A stretch of 36,370 nucleotides of DNA from Verrucomicrobiota bacterium (GTDB lineage Bacteria; Verrucomicrobiota; Verrucomicrobiia; Verrucomicrobiales; Verrucomicrobiaceae), in the NCBI GenBank assembly GCA_963204975.1, contig CAUJJC010000339.1, forward strand, positions 1 through 36,370. The letters are read 5' to 3'. Positions 1-8,567 of the stretch are shown piece after piece (position 1 is the stretch's first letter; the number at the start of each line of letters is the position of its first letter). Made by a program: the position numbers and the translations under genes. Below the pieces are notes generated by a model. The model made no database searches. It was given only the letters and a program-made list of their open reading frames with translations, and had not been told where the DNA came from.

Positions 1-957
1 GATGTCGCGCTCGCCAGCCCACCGTTTCGCGCGAATCTCACGCCAGGGCTCCGGCGGCGAGATGCGATAGACGGGAAGCTGATCGCCGGACTCGGCCATG
101 TCGTTCAGCGAGCTGCGCGCCGCGAGCGACTTGTTGCGCGCGAGATACTTGGCTGGCAGAACGATGTGCTGCGCAGGGTTGCGGATGTTGCAGAGGAAGC
201 GATTACCCCAGTCATCAAACGATCCGCCAAAACGAGCGCCGCCGGACATGAGTTCGAGCGCGCGAGTGGTCGCGTCAAAGCGATAGTCAGCGCGTGAAAG
301 TGTGATGTCGCCAGGCGTGAGCTTGCCACCATTGCTGCCGCCTGAGCCGTGGATGCGATTGTCCAGACCCCACACGAGATTGTTCATCACGGCCTGCACG
401 TTGAGCTTCTTGAAACCGCTGAAGACCTTCTCGCGCACATCCGCTTTGCCATCGCCATCGGTGTCTTTGAGATACCAAACATCCGGCGTGGCCGCGACAT
501 ACACGCCGCCCTTCCAGCACGCGACGCCGGTAGGCCACGACAAGTCCTCGGCGAAGATCGTCGCCTTGTCGAAGACGCCATCATCATTCGTATCCTCCAG
601 CAAACGCACGCGGCCAATGGGCTGATCCGTGGGGTTCTCCTGGCTGGGTTTATGGTTCGCCTTGTCAGTGTAGGGGTAGTCGCGCATCTCGCAGACATAG
701 GCGCGACCATTCTCGTCGTAGGTCATCGCAACGGGACTCGCCACGAGCGGTTCGGCGGCGAGCAGGTCCATGCGGAAGCCGTCGAGCACCTTGAACTTCT
801 TTGCGGCTTCAGTGGCAGGTGTCGGAGGAACTGCTGGCAGTTTGCCCGTCACGGCACCGCTGTCAGGCTTCGACATCAAGGTCTTCTCCTCGGCGTGGAT
901 TTGAGTGCCAAGCACAAGGCTCGCGAAAACAAGGGCGCGGGAACGGGGGGATGTCAT
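1..957 (-). CDS. PVC-type membrane-bound dehydrogenase-like protein, N-terminal part (runs off window)
   Basis: The minus-strand reading frame stays open for 319 codons, from an ATG at 957 to the window edge, so the C-terminus is missing. The N-terminus has a signal-peptide-like stretch ending near HAEE. The rest resembles the soluble beta-propeller domain that opens the large secreted 'putative membrane-bound dehydrogenase' proteins of Planctomycetes and Verrucomicrobia. Supporting segments are DGFRMDLLAAEPLVASPVAM, EDTNDDGVFDKATIF, KDTDGDGKADVREKVFSGF and VWGLDNRIHGSGG. Family members usually continue with HEAT repeats and a CxxCH cytochrome domain, which would lie outside this window. The gene starts 17 bases after the stop of the DapA-family gene and is probably its operon partner. 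A role in periplasmic carbohydrate oxidation is inferred from the family only. Confidence 0.85.
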   Translation of the reverse strand, partial: MTSPRSRALVFASLVLGTQIHAEEKTLMSKPDSGAVTGKLPAVPPTPATEAAKKFKVLDGFRMDLLAAEPLVASPVAMTYDENGRAYVCEMRDYPYTDKANHKPSQENPTDQPIGRVRLLEDTNDDGVFDKATIFAEDLSWPTGVACWKGGVYVAATPDVWYLKDTDGDGKADVREKVFSGFKKLNVQAVMNNLVWGLDNRIHGSGGSNGGKLTPGDITLSRADYRFDATTRALELMSGGARFGGSFDDWGNRFLCNIRNPAQHIVLPAKYLARNKSLAARSSLNDMAESGDQLPVYRISPPEPWREIRAKRWAGERDI

Positions 958-974
958 GAAGTGGTGAGTTGGTT

Positions 975-1994
975 TTATCGCAGCCATTGATCTCGGTTAC
1001 GCTCAACGAAGTCATCATCGTGCAGGTGCGGATAGGCGCGATACACGCGGTCGATCTCCGCTAGCTGGTCCGGGCTCAGCGTTTCGTTTTCATCCAGGCA
1101 CCAGATGCCTTCGAGCAGGCCCTTGCGTCGCAAGACTTCGTGCAGTCCTGCGATGCAGCCGTGGAAGCCATTCGCGGCATCAAAGAAGGCGGCGTTGGTG
1201 TCGGTGACTTCGACGCCGAGTCGCAACAGCTCAGGCGTGGCATGCGCATGGCGACAGCGATCCAGCAACTCGACGGCGCGCTTCGTCCACACCGACCAAT
1301 GCCCCAGCAAGCCACCGACGATGCGCCGTTCGGTGCCACCGATGCGATACGGCGTGAGGAAGTCGGCGACGATGTTGTCGTCATTGCCTGTGTAGAGCGC
1401 GATGTCGTCGCGACCGGCTTCGATCACGGCTCGCACGACATCCAGCGTTTGGTAACGATTGAACGGCGCGATCTTGATGGCGACCACGTTCTCGATCTCC
1501 GCAAAGCGCCGCCAGAACGCATACGGAAGCACGCGTCCACCGACACTTGGTTGAAGGTAGAAGCCGACAATCGGCACGACCTCCGCGACGGCTCGACAGT
1601 GCGCGATGAGTTCATCGTCGGTCGCGTTTCGCATCGCGCCGAGACTGAGCACGCAGGCATGGTAGCCGAGTTCACGGACGAGCGTCGCCTCGGCGATGGC
1701 TTGTTTTGTTTCCCCGCAAACACCTGCGATGCGAACCAGCGGCGTCGCTGCGCAATCCATCTCTTCTTTGGCCAGAGCGAGCACCGGCTCGAACAAGCCG
1801 ACCTTCGGATCACGAATGGCGAACTGCGTCGTATGCACTCCCACTGCAAGCCCGCCGACGCCAGCCGCGATGTAGTAGCGAGTCAGCGCGCGTTGGCGTC
1901 GCTCGTCGAGCTTGCGCGACGCACTCAATGCAAGTGGATGTGCGGGGATGGCGAGGCCGCTATGCAGGGCGGCGCGGAGGTCAGAACTGTCCAT
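975..1994 (-). CDS. DapA/NAL-family dihydrodipicolinate synthase-like aldolase
   Basis: This is a 339-residue TIM-barrel lyase of the dihydrodipicolinate synthase/N-acetylneuraminate lyase superfamily. The Schiff-base lysine is K174 in NVVAIKIAPFNRYQ, and the conserved tyrosine is probably Y146 in VGFYLQPSVGG. GVCGETKQAI lies where the pyruvate-binding strand is expected. The ATG at 1994 was chosen. A TTG at 2006 would add four residues. Either start overlaps the end of the upstream epimerase gene (14 bases for the ATG), which points to translational coupling. The neighbours are an NAD-dependent epimerase and a PVC dehydrogenase-like protein, which suggests sugar-acid breakdown rather than lysine synthesis. 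The substrate cannot be read from sequence. Confidence 0.85.
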   Translation of the reverse strand: MDSSDLRAALHSGLAIPAHPLALSASRKLDERRQRALTRYYIAAGVGGLAVGVHTTQFAIRDPKVGLFEPVLALAKEEMDCAATPLVRIAGVCGETKQAIAEATLVRELGYHACVLSLGAMRNATDDELIAHCRAVAEVVPIVGFYLQPSVGGRVLPYAFWRRFAEIENVVAIKIAPFNRYQTLDVVRAVIEAGRDDIALYTGNDDNIVADFLTPYRIGGTERRIVGGLLGHWSVWTKRAVELLDRCRHAHATPELLRLGVEVTDTNAAFFDAANGFHGCIAGLHEVLRRKGLLEGIWCLDENETLSPDQLAEIDRVYRAYPHLHDDDFVERNRDQWLR

Positions 1995-3009
1995 CTTGAA
2001 CTTCAAAGTGAGTCGGTTTGCCCATCGTGTGTCCTCCGATCATCAGCCAATACACGGTCGCGTCGATCATCTCATCAAGCGAGACCGTGGGCGGACCGAA
2101 CAGCTCATACGAGCGCCCTGCGTCCCAAATCCAGGCGATGGAGTTTTCGTTGCCGGTGATGATCGGGGCGCGCCCGAGCTTCTCGCCAAAGCGATGCGCG
2201 AGGTCACGGATGGAGACGCGCTCCAAGCTGGTGACGTTCAGTGCCATCGGCGGCGATGAGGTGTGAACGAGGCATTGGATCGCACGCGCGCTGGCATCGC
2301 CTTGCCAGATCACATTCGCGTAGCCCATCGACACATCGACGGGCTGGCCGCTCGCCACCTTCTGCGCGACATCCATCAGCACGCCGTAGCGCAGATCAAT
2401 GGCGTAGCAGAGACGGAACATCAGCACGCGCGTGCCGTGTTGCTTGGCGAAGTGCTCAAACACACGCTCGCGGCCCACGCAGGAGTTTGCATACTCGCCC
2501 GGCGGTGTGAGCGGCGCGTCCTCGCGTGCGCCAGGGCCATCGGTTGGCATGAGCGGATAAACACAGCCGGTGGAGAAGACGACGATGCGCGACTTCGCGA
2601 AGCGTTCAGCCACGATGGCGGGCACGAGAGTGTTCATCGCCCACGTCAGCTCCGGGGCATCGCTGGTGCCAAACTTTTGCCCGGCCATGAAGATCACGTT
2701 CGGCACATCAGGCAAAGCATTCACCGACGCACGATCCATCAGGTCGCAGGCGATGGTTTCCACTCCATGCTGGTGCAGCGACTGCACTGCGCTCGCTGAT
2801 GAGAAGCGGGACACCGCGATCACCCGCCGCTGGGTTTGCCCGATCTCATCCAGCCCGCGCCGCACCATGCGCGCCAGCGTCGGCCCCATCTTACCTCCGG
2901 CACCGAGGATCATGAGGTCGCCATCAAGCTGGCGCAATGTGTCGAGCACTCCCGGCGTTGGGCGACTGAGGGCTTCGTCGAGTTCGGCGATGGTGGAGAT
3001 GGGGAGCAT
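1981..3009 (-). CDS. NAD-dependent epimerase/dehydratase family protein with altered YxxxK
   Basis: This 342-residue protein belongs to the extended short-chain dehydrogenase class. The dinucleotide-binding loop is ILGAGGKMG (residues 34-42), followed by an acidic strand end at IACDLMD. The serine/threonine strand is VVFSTGCVYPL (144-153). The expected active-site YxxxK motif is present as Y173-ANS-C177, so the usual lysine is a cysteine, in GEYANSCVGRERVFEHF. The rest of the fold looks intact, including a substrate-side segment with RLCYAIDLRYGVL. The stop codon overlaps the start of the DapA-family gene. Together they look like a two-step sugar or sugar-acid module. It may bind NAD without classic SDR chemistry. 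The substrate is unknown. Confidence 0.8.
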   Translation of the reverse strand: MLPISTIAELDEALSRPTPGVLDTLRQLDGDLMILGAGGKMGPTLARMVRRGLDEIGQTQRRVIAVSRFSSASAVQSLHQHGVETIACDLMDRASVNALPDVPNVIFMAGQKFGTSDAPELTWAMNTLVPAIVAERFAKSRIVVFSTGCVYPLMPTDGPGAREDAPLTPPGEYANSCVGRERVFEHFAKQHGTRVLMFRLCYAIDLRYGVLMDVAQKVASGQPVDVSMGYANVIWQGDASARAIQCLVHTSSPPMALNVTSLERVSIRDLAHRFGEKLGRAPIITGNENSIAWIWDAGRSYELFGPPTVSLDEMIDATVYWLMIGGHTMGKPTHFEVQDGQF

Positions 3010-3092
3010 GTTTGCAGCAGTGGGTCTGTGAACACCATCAATCGAGCCTATTCCTCCCCATATTGCACAACGCCATCATGATGAACGTCAAC

Positions 3093-3443
3093 TCATAGGT
3101 CACGGCTTCCCCAACGCCGACCATACTCCGGTTGATCGCCTGGATCGCTGAACCATTCGATGAGTTGTCCTTGTTCGTTAAAGATATAGACAGGGGCACT
3201 TGAAGGAAACGCCCAAAGCCACGGCCAGCTTGGCATTGGTCCCGTCAGTTCGTGAAAATCCCTGCCGTCGCGATGCACGATTCGCACGCGAACGGGCTCG
3301 CCAAAACGCGCTTTAAAGTCAGCCAATGTGACCACGCCAACCGGCCGAATCATTCGGACATAGTTCACTTCCGAAGCGATCCAATATGAAACCATCGCAA
3401 CCAATCCGAACAAGACGAGGGCATTCGTGAGGTTTCGTTTCAT
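3093..3443 (-). CDS. small single-pass membrane protein, unknown function
   Basis: This is a 116-residue protein from an ATG at 3443. Upstream in-frame ATGs at 3503 and 3548 would add a non-hydrophobic leader and, for 3548, overlap the divergent gene, so the start just before the membrane segment is preferred. The N-terminus is MKRNLTNALVLFG followed by a transmembrane helix (about residues 5-23). The rest is a predicted extracytoplasmic domain with RFGEPVRVRIVHRDGRDFHE and a Trp-rich patch, PSWPWLWAFP. This layout resembles small BamE-like or lipid-facing domains, but no family is recognised. It lies divergent from the DUF1501 gene, 83 bases upstream of the epimerase gene on the same strand. 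Confidence 0.6.
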   Translation of the reverse strand: MKRNLTNALVLFGLVAMVSYWIASEVNYVRMIRPVGVVTLADFKARFGEPVRVRIVHRDGRDFHELTGPMPSWPWLWAFPSSAPVYIFNEQGQLIEWFSDPGDQPEYGRRWGSRDL

Positions 3444-3542
3444 AGACGTGCTGAGGACCTTAACTTCTGGTCGAGTCTGAGGCTGAAGGTGCGGATTGTC
3501 CATGCCGCAAGAACTTCTCCACCGCACGCGTAGTTCCCGGCC

Positions 3543-4979
3543 ATGCATTCATGCGGGCACAGACAGGGAGTCACACGGCGGGAGATGATCCAGGCCGGGG
3601 CGATTGGCTTGATGGGGCTTGGGATGAATCACGTGAGTGCCTTGCAGGCGCTGGGGGCGAACACCGCACCGAAGGCACGCGCGAAGAAGGTGATCTACAT
3701 CTTCCTCAGTGGTGGTCTCGCGCAGCATGAGAGCTTCGACATGAAGCCGGATGCGCCGTTGGAGTATCGGGGTGAGTTCAAGCCGATCGCCACCCGCACG
3801 CCTGGGATTCAGATCTGCGAGCACCTGCCGATGCTGGCGCAGCGGTCCAACAAGTGGGCGCTCGTCCGTTCGCTCACGCATGGCACCAACGATCACTCAC
3901 TGGCTCACCACGTCATGCTCACCGGACGGAGCGAGACACCACTCGGATTTGATCGCAGCAAGCCGCAGTCCACAGACTTCCCGAGCATTGCATCGCTCGC
4001 CACCGCTCTGCTACCGAAGCAAAACAATCTACCGCCAGCCCTGGTGCTGCCGGAGAAGATGAAGCATCGCGAGGGACGCACCATCAATGGCCAGTTGGGA
4101 GGCATGATGGGGGTGCGGCATGATCCTTGGTTTCTGGAGATGTCGCCCTACCATCCGGCGCACTACGGAGCCTTTCCCGAGTATTTGTTTCATCACGAGC
4201 GTGGCTTTGAGAAGGACGGGCAGGTGCAATGGCAGCCGCCGCAGCTCTCGCTGCCGCAGGGATTATCGCTGGATCGTGTGCGTGACCGGGCGGGTCTGCG
4301 CGAGGCTTTGGAATCGCAGTGTGAAGCTCTGCGATTCATGGCTGACGATGGTTTTGACCAGTATCGCGAGGCCGCCATTTCGCTGCTGACCAACCACCAG
4401 GTGCAAGACGCCTTCAGCCTAGCCAAAGAGAGCGCCCAGACGCTCGACCGCTATGGCCGCAACAGCTTCGGATGGTCGCTCATCATGGCGCGACGGATGC
4501 TAGAGGCAGGGGTGAGCCTCGTGCAGGTGAACCTGGGCAACAACGAGTCCTGGGACACGCACCAGAACGCTTGGCCGAATTTGAAGAACTTCCTCCTACC
4601 GCCGATGGATCGCGCGGTCAGTGCTTTGCTCGATGATCTGGAGGCCACAGGACTGCTTGATGAGACGCTGGTGGTGATGGGCAGCGAGTTTGGCCGCACA
4701 CCAAAGATCAGCACGCTGAAGGGTGCCAAGGGCGCAGGACGCGACCACTGGGGTGCCGCGCAGACGGTTTTCTTTGCAGGCGGCGGCGTTCGTGGCGGCA
4801 CGGTCATTGGGTCCACGGACAAGTTAGGCGGCCATCCAGATAGCGATGCACAGAAGCCTGAGAACATGGCTGCGACGATTTACGAAGCTCTGGGACTGCC
4901 TCGCGAGATCACCTGGACGGACCTCCAGCAGCGCCCGCACTGGCTTTATGATGCGGACCCGATCAAGGGCCTGATGTGA
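3543..4979 (+). CDS. Tat-exported DUF1501 (sulfatase-like) protein
   Basis: This 478-residue protein starts at an ATG at 3543. A twin-arginine-type leader, TRREMIQAGAIGLMGLG, is followed by the DUF1501 domain. Diagnostic segments are KKVIYIFLSGGLAQHESFD, RSLTHGTNDHSLAHHVMLTG, VMGSEFGRTPKI and a late HPDSDAQKPENMAATIYEAL. DUF1501 proteins belong to the alkaline phosphatase/sulfatase-like superfamily and are very numerous in Planctomycetes and Verrucomicrobia. They usually sit beside cytochrome-containing DUF1549/DUF1553 partners. Here the partner is instead the Tat protein that begins 66 bases downstream. The enzymatic activity of the family is not established. The protein is probably periplasmic. 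Confidence 0.9.
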   Translation: MHSCGHRQGVTRREMIQAGAIGLMGLGMNHVSALQALGANTAPKARAKKVIYIFLSGGLAQHESFDMKPDAPLEYRGEFKPIATRTPGIQICEHLPMLAQRSNKWALVRSLTHGTNDHSLAHHVMLTGRSETPLGFDRSKPQSTDFPSIASLATALLPKQNNLPPALVLPEKMKHREGRTINGQLGGMMGVRHDPWFLEMSPYHPAHYGAFPEYLFHHERGFEKDGQVQWQPPQLSLPQGLSLDRVRDRAGLREALESQCEALRFMADDGFDQYREAAISLLTNHQVQDAFSLAKESAQTLDRYGRNSFGWSLIMARRMLEAGVSLVQVNLGNNESWDTHQNAWPNLKNFLLPPMDRAVSALLDDLEATGLLDETLVVMGSEFGRTPKISTLKGAKGAGRDHWGAAQTVFFAGGGVRGGTVIGSTDKLGGHPDSDAQKPENMAATIYEALGLPREITWTDLQQRPHWLYDADPIKGLM

Positions 4980-5035
4980 GGTCTTTTCGTGATTGACCCT
5001 CGTCCTGCCACCTGGGACACTCGGCCCCATCAATC

Positions 5036-5040
5036 GGAGG
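5036..5040 (+). promoter_or_regulatory. Shine-Dalgarno GGAGG that fixes the start at 5046
   Basis: A GGAGG lies five bases before ATG 5046. It supports this start over the longer frame at 4989. Most other genes in the window lack such a match. Confidence 0.7.
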
Positions 5041-5045
5041 CCGTC

Positions 5046-6590
5046 ATGAGAAACAAGTCATCGCGCCGTCAGTTCCTTGCGGACATCAGTCAGGGGACAC
5101 TCATCGCTACCATCGGTCCGGCGCTCGCCGCCGAGCTGGGCATCAGCACCGTCCACGCAGAGTCCGCTCGTGAAGCCTTGAGCTTCGGCGAGCTGGAGCC
5201 GCTGGTCTGCCTGATGCAGGAGACGGAAGCGGCGAAGCTGCAACCTCTGCTGCTAGGCCAGCTCAAGTCCGGTGTGTCCCTGAAGCGACTGCTCGCAGCG
5301 GGAGCGCTGGCCAATGCGCGCACGTTCGGTGGCGAGGACTACATTGGCTTTCACACCTTGATGGCGATGATGCCTGCGCTCAGAATGTCGGCCTCCATGC
5401 CGACGGCGGAGCAGGCGCTGCCTGTCTTTAAGGTGCTGTATCGCAACACCAGCCGCATCCAGGAGAATGGCGGACGAAAGGCGGAGGTGCTGCACCCCAT
5501 TGCTGCGGGGACGGACACCGCGACAGCGGATCAGTTGCACGACGCGATAAAACGCAAAGACAATGCGGCTGCCGAACAAGTCTTTGCTAACCTCCTCAAG
5601 CAAGGCGCGGACGGTGCCTTCGACGCGCTGTTGCATTGTGTGCAGGACGACACTGAAGTTCATCGCACGGTGCTGCCGTATCGAGCATGGGACTTGCTGG
5701 ACGTCGTCGGGCAGGAACATGCGCAAACCCTGCTCCGGCAGTCACTTCGCTACTGTCTCAAGGCCGAGAGCTATCGCCGACCAGAATGGGATGAGCATGG
5801 GCGTGTGCTGATGAAATTGCTCGACGAGCACAAGCTCCTGGGCCGCGAAGCGGGGACTCGCAGTGCAGAGGATGGCTTCATCGAAAAACTCTCCAACACC
5901 ATCTTTGCAGGGCCGCCTGCCGATGCGGCTGGCGCTGTCGCCGCCGCGCTGGCGGAAGAATTTGATCCTCGTGACATTGGCGAAGCTATCTCGCTGGCCG
6001 CCAATCAGATTGTCCTTCGCGATCATGGGCGTCCACCCGAATGGGAGTTCCCAGGCAAGCCGACAGGCAGCGTGCATGGCGACTCCATCGGTGTCCATGC
6101 CAGCGACTCGATCAATGCCTGGCGTAATCTCTCGCAGGTGAGTCACGGGCGAAATGCGTTCGCCTGTCTGATTCTCGGCGCATGGCAGATCGCTCGCGAC
6201 AGCTCGACTCGCGATTTCGCCAAGTGGGAGCCCGTGCCTTCGAAGCGGCAGGTGAGCACCATGACAATCAAAGAGCCGACGGCCCTGCTCAAGGAACTCG
6301 ACGCGATGATCCGGCAGAACATGCAATCACACGCCGCTGCCGTGGTGCAGCACTATGGCACGCTGGGCCATGTGCCAGAGCCTGTGTTTGATCTTCTGCT
6401 GCGTTTTGCCGTGAGCGAGGACGGTGCCCTTCATGCGGAGAAGTATTATCAAACCGTGGCCGACGAGTTTCGCAGCACTCGCCCGGCATTTCGCTGGCGT
6501 CACCTCGTGGCCCTCGCCCGAGTCACCGCCAGCGAGTTTGGCAGGCCAGCCCCTGGCCAGGCGGAGGCTCGCGCATTGCTCAAGGTCTAG
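5046..6590 (+). CDS. Tat-exported protein of unknown function, paired with DUF1501
   Basis: This 514-residue protein starts at ATG 5046, preceded by a clear GGAGG at 5036-5040, one of the few good ribosome-binding sites in the window. An in-frame upstream start at 4989 would displace the Tat motif from the N-terminus and is rejected. The leader has the twin-arginine pattern SSRRQFLADIS and a hydrophobic stretch ending near AAELG. The mature protein is mostly helical by eye, with repeated His-containing helices: DYIGFHTLMAMMPAL, then SVHGDSIGVHASDS, VSHGRNAFACLILGAW and AAAVVQHYGTLGHVPEP. These histidines could bind a metal or haem, but that is inference. It is probably co-transcribed with the DUF1501 gene. 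No family is recognised. Confidence 0.8.
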   Translation: MRNKSSRRQFLADISQGTLIATIGPALAAELGISTVHAESAREALSFGELEPLVCLMQETEAAKLQPLLLGQLKSGVSLKRLLAAGALANARTFGGEDYIGFHTLMAMMPALRMSASMPTAEQALPVFKVLYRNTSRIQENGGRKAEVLHPIAAGTDTATADQLHDAIKRKDNAAAEQVFANLLKQGADGAFDALLHCVQDDTEVHRTVLPYRAWDLLDVVGQEHAQTLLRQSLRYCLKAESYRRPEWDEHGRVLMKLLDEHKLLGREAGTRSAEDGFIEKLSNTIFAGPPADAAGAVAAALAEEFDPRDIGEAISLAANQIVLRDHGRPPEWEFPGKPTGSVHGDSIGVHASDSINAWRNLSQVSHGRNAFACLILGAWQIARDSSTRDFAKWEPVPSKRQVSTMTIKEPTALLKELDAMIRQNMQSHAAAVVQHYGTLGHVPEPVFDLLLRFAVSEDGALHAEKYYQTVADEFRSTRPAFRWRHLVALARVTASEFGRPAPGQAEARALLKV

Positions 6591-6596
6591 CCGCGC

Positions 6597-7451
6597 TCAA
6601 GACTCGAAGCGTCGGCCCGTGGCATAGCTGCCGATCAGGCGGACGGTAGCTCCATCGGCACGCACTCGGGCCAGGGCATCGGACGTTCCTGGCTGGGCGG
6701 GTGAACCCTCGAGTTCGATGTAAAACCGATACTTGTTCGGCTGGCCGCGCAGAGGACGCGACTCGATGCGCTTCAGGCTTACACTGGCATCGCTGAAGGG
6801 TTGCAGGAAGGTGCAGAGGCTGCCGGGGCGATCTGGCAATTCAACGACGAGGGCCGCACGATTGTGCTCCATCACTGGCTCGTTAGGCGTGCGGCCCAGG
6901 AGAAAGAATTGGGTGATATTGGGCACATCGCCCGCGATGGGGAAGTGCAGAATATCGAGCCCGTGCTTGGCCGCGTTTTGTCGAGGGCCAATGGTGGCGG
7001 CATTCATCTCTTCGACGGCTCGCTTCGCCGAGGCGGCAGTGCTCGCGAGGGGCACGCGCTTCACGGCGGGATAATGCGCGCGCAGCCATTCATCGCAGTG
7101 GAAGAAGGGCATCGGATGCGAGTAGATGACGTCCACGCTGTGACCGGTGTGCCCGAGGAGGGCGAGCTTCACATCAAGTGTCAGCTCCTCGAGGATGTGG
7201 AGCCCGCAGCGGTCATCCACCAGGCGGTCCACGGTGTCGATGATGAAACCACCCGAGGAGTTCTCGATCGGCACGATGCCGTGGGCCTCAGGATTTGCCG
7301 CCAGGTAGTCGAAGACCTCGCTCACGCTGCCGATCATCTGCAGCGAATGCTGAGGAAAACGCTGGGCGGTGACCAGATGCGAAAAACTTCCCTCGGGTCC
7401 GAGACATGCAATGGGACTGGTGAGGGGCGGTTCGTGGATGAGAGCGCTCAT
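6597..7451 (-). CDS. pheA: prephenate dehydratase (divergent) with C-terminal ACT domain
   Basis: This 284-residue monofunctional enzyme has no chorismate mutase domain. It would convert prephenate to phenylpyruvate (or arogenate to phenylalanine) in the cytoplasm. The catalytic region spans about residues 14-190, with GPEGSFSH at 18-25 and VPIENSSGG at 60-68. The ACT regulatory domain follows, with DRPGSLCTFL at 207-216 and the phenylalanine-binding ESRP at 230-233. Two normally conserved motifs differ. The family Thr-Arg-Phe motif is T180-Q181-F182, and the SHPQ motif reads SHPM at 111-114. It converges with the Tat-protein gene, with a 6-base gap. It may be co-transcribed with the secreted protein gene 52 bases upstream. 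The family call is secure. Full activity is less certain. Confidence 0.88.
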   Translation of the reverse strand: MSALIHEPPLTSPIACLGPEGSFSHLVTAQRFPQHSLQMIGSVSEVFDYLAANPEAHGIVPIENSSGGFIIDTVDRLVDDRCGLHILEELTLDVKLALLGHTGHSVDVIYSHPMPFFHCDEWLRAHYPAVKRVPLASTAASAKRAVEEMNAATIGPRQNAAKHGLDILHFPIAGDVPNITQFFLLGRTPNEPVMEHNRAALVVELPDRPGSLCTFLQPFSDASVSLKRIESRPLRGQPNKYRFYIELEGSPAQPGTSDALARVRADGATVRLIGSYATGRRFES

Positions 7452-7503
7452 GCGGGAAGGATCGAAGTCGGCACGTTCTGCGGAGTCCCGCTGCGGTCAA
7501 TGC

Positions 7504-8397
7504 CTACCTCACCCGCAGGCCGGAGTTCCCATTCTGACGGAAGTATTCGTCTCTCATGCGGCGGAGTTCTTCCAGGCGGTTCTGGATCTGCTGCTTCTCC
7601 GTCGCCTTCGCGGTGGTGAAGGGGTTGTTCGCACCGAACCAGCGCCACGGACCATCGGGAATCTCGGTGAGGTCCACGAACCTCCAGTCCACCTTGCCGC
7701 CGCCTTTCAGGCCGAGGTAGTCGCGAACGGCAGGCGAGACATCGATCCCCGCTCCGTTGTTCTTTGAATTGCGAGGGCGCGAGGGGCCAAAGACATAATC
7801 AACATCATCAATCTCGAACGGCCCGACATCTTCCCACTGCGCGTAGCACACCCGGCTGCCATAGCGAATCGCCAGCCACTGACCGCGGACGATGCTCTTG
7901 CCTTTGGCGCGGAAGCGCTGCTTGAACCAAGGGATGCGTTGAGCATCAGGACGGGTGTTGCCACTTTCCACATCGTTGTAGGGCAGCGCTATGTAGAAGG
8001 GGTTCTGCTTGGGAACAAAGTTGGCCGGGATAAAATTAGAAGTGCGCTTGGTGGGATCGGGATCGTCGTAGCCGCCGAAGTTGATCTTCCACTGTGGGTC
8101 CCAGGCGCTCTTGGTGTTGGTCGTCGGATTTTTTTCCGTCGGCTCTTCGCCCACCCAGAACACGGTGGCCACGATGTCCGTTTTCCACGGATAAAGGGAG
8201 TAGCTGACTCGCGGCATCGTGGGCGCGAAGACCTTCGGCACGCCGCCCTGAAAGCCCTGGCCATTGGCTTGGCGAGCCCCGGAAAGGGCGCTGGCGGAGG
8301 AGACGGAGGGGCTGGTTTGCGCCCAAGCATCGCTGCCCGCTGCGATGAGCAGGGCGGCGAAGAGGACCGAGGTCAGGCGTTTCCAGTGGGTTTCCAT
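7504..8397 (-). CDS. secreted protein with possible double-psi beta-barrel domain
   Basis: This is a 297-residue protein from ATG 8397. A TTG at 8412 would add five residues but lies at or upstream of the transcription start predicted from the possible promoter at 8414-8443. A signal peptide (about residues 1-26, ending SDAWAQ) is followed by a low-complexity linker. Then comes a domain containing YPWKTDIVATVFWVGE, AIRYGSRVCYAQWEDVGPFE and GAGIDVSPAVRDYLGL. The combination of a CYAQWEDVGPF strand and a D-S-P-A-V-R helix resembles RlpA/expansin-type double-psi barrels, but this is recognition by eye. The C-terminus is a short charged coiled coil (KQQIQNRLEELRRMRDEYF). It is probably periplasmic, acting on or near the cell wall. 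Substrate and activity are unknown. Confidence 0.7.
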   Translation of the reverse strand: METHWKRLTSVLFAALLIAAGSDAWAQTSPSVSSASALSGARQANGQGFQGGVPKVFAPTMPRVSYSLYPWKTDIVATVFWVGEEPTEKNPTTNTKSAWDPQWKINFGGYDDPDPTKRTSNFIPANFVPKQNPFYIALPYNDVESGNTRPDAQRIPWFKQRFRAKGKSIVRGQWLAIRYGSRVCYAQWEDVGPFEIDDVDYVFGPSRPRNSKNNGAGIDVSPAVRDYLGLKGGGKVDWRFVDLTEIPDGPWRWFGANNPFTTAKATEKQQIQNRLEELRRMRDEYFRQNGNSGLRVR

Positions 8398-8413
8398 GCG
8401 GGGTTTCGACAAG

Positions 8414-8443
8414 AGACTAGCGGATTCCTAGCGCCGATTTCAA
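8414..8443 (-). promoter_or_regulatory. possible sigma70-type promoter for the secreted protein gene
   Basis: Read on the minus strand, TTGAAA (8443-8438) and TAGTCT (8419-8414) are separated by 18 bases. Transcription would start about 10 bases before ATG 8397. The -10 match is weak. Confidence 0.25.
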
Positions 8444-8567
8444 TGAAATCTGTGCAATGAACCGGGTCTGACAGCTAGCCAGAAGAGGCTGAATTGCCAA
8501 TCATTTGTCGGCATCTGGAGAGAGTAGCGTCGTGCAATGGTGGCATCGCACGGCGCGTTGAGGTCAC

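Noticed and set aside
1140-2159. 339-codon plus-strand frame over the DapA-family gene
   Set aside because: It is antisense to two recognisable genes and its translation has no domain or coherent composition.
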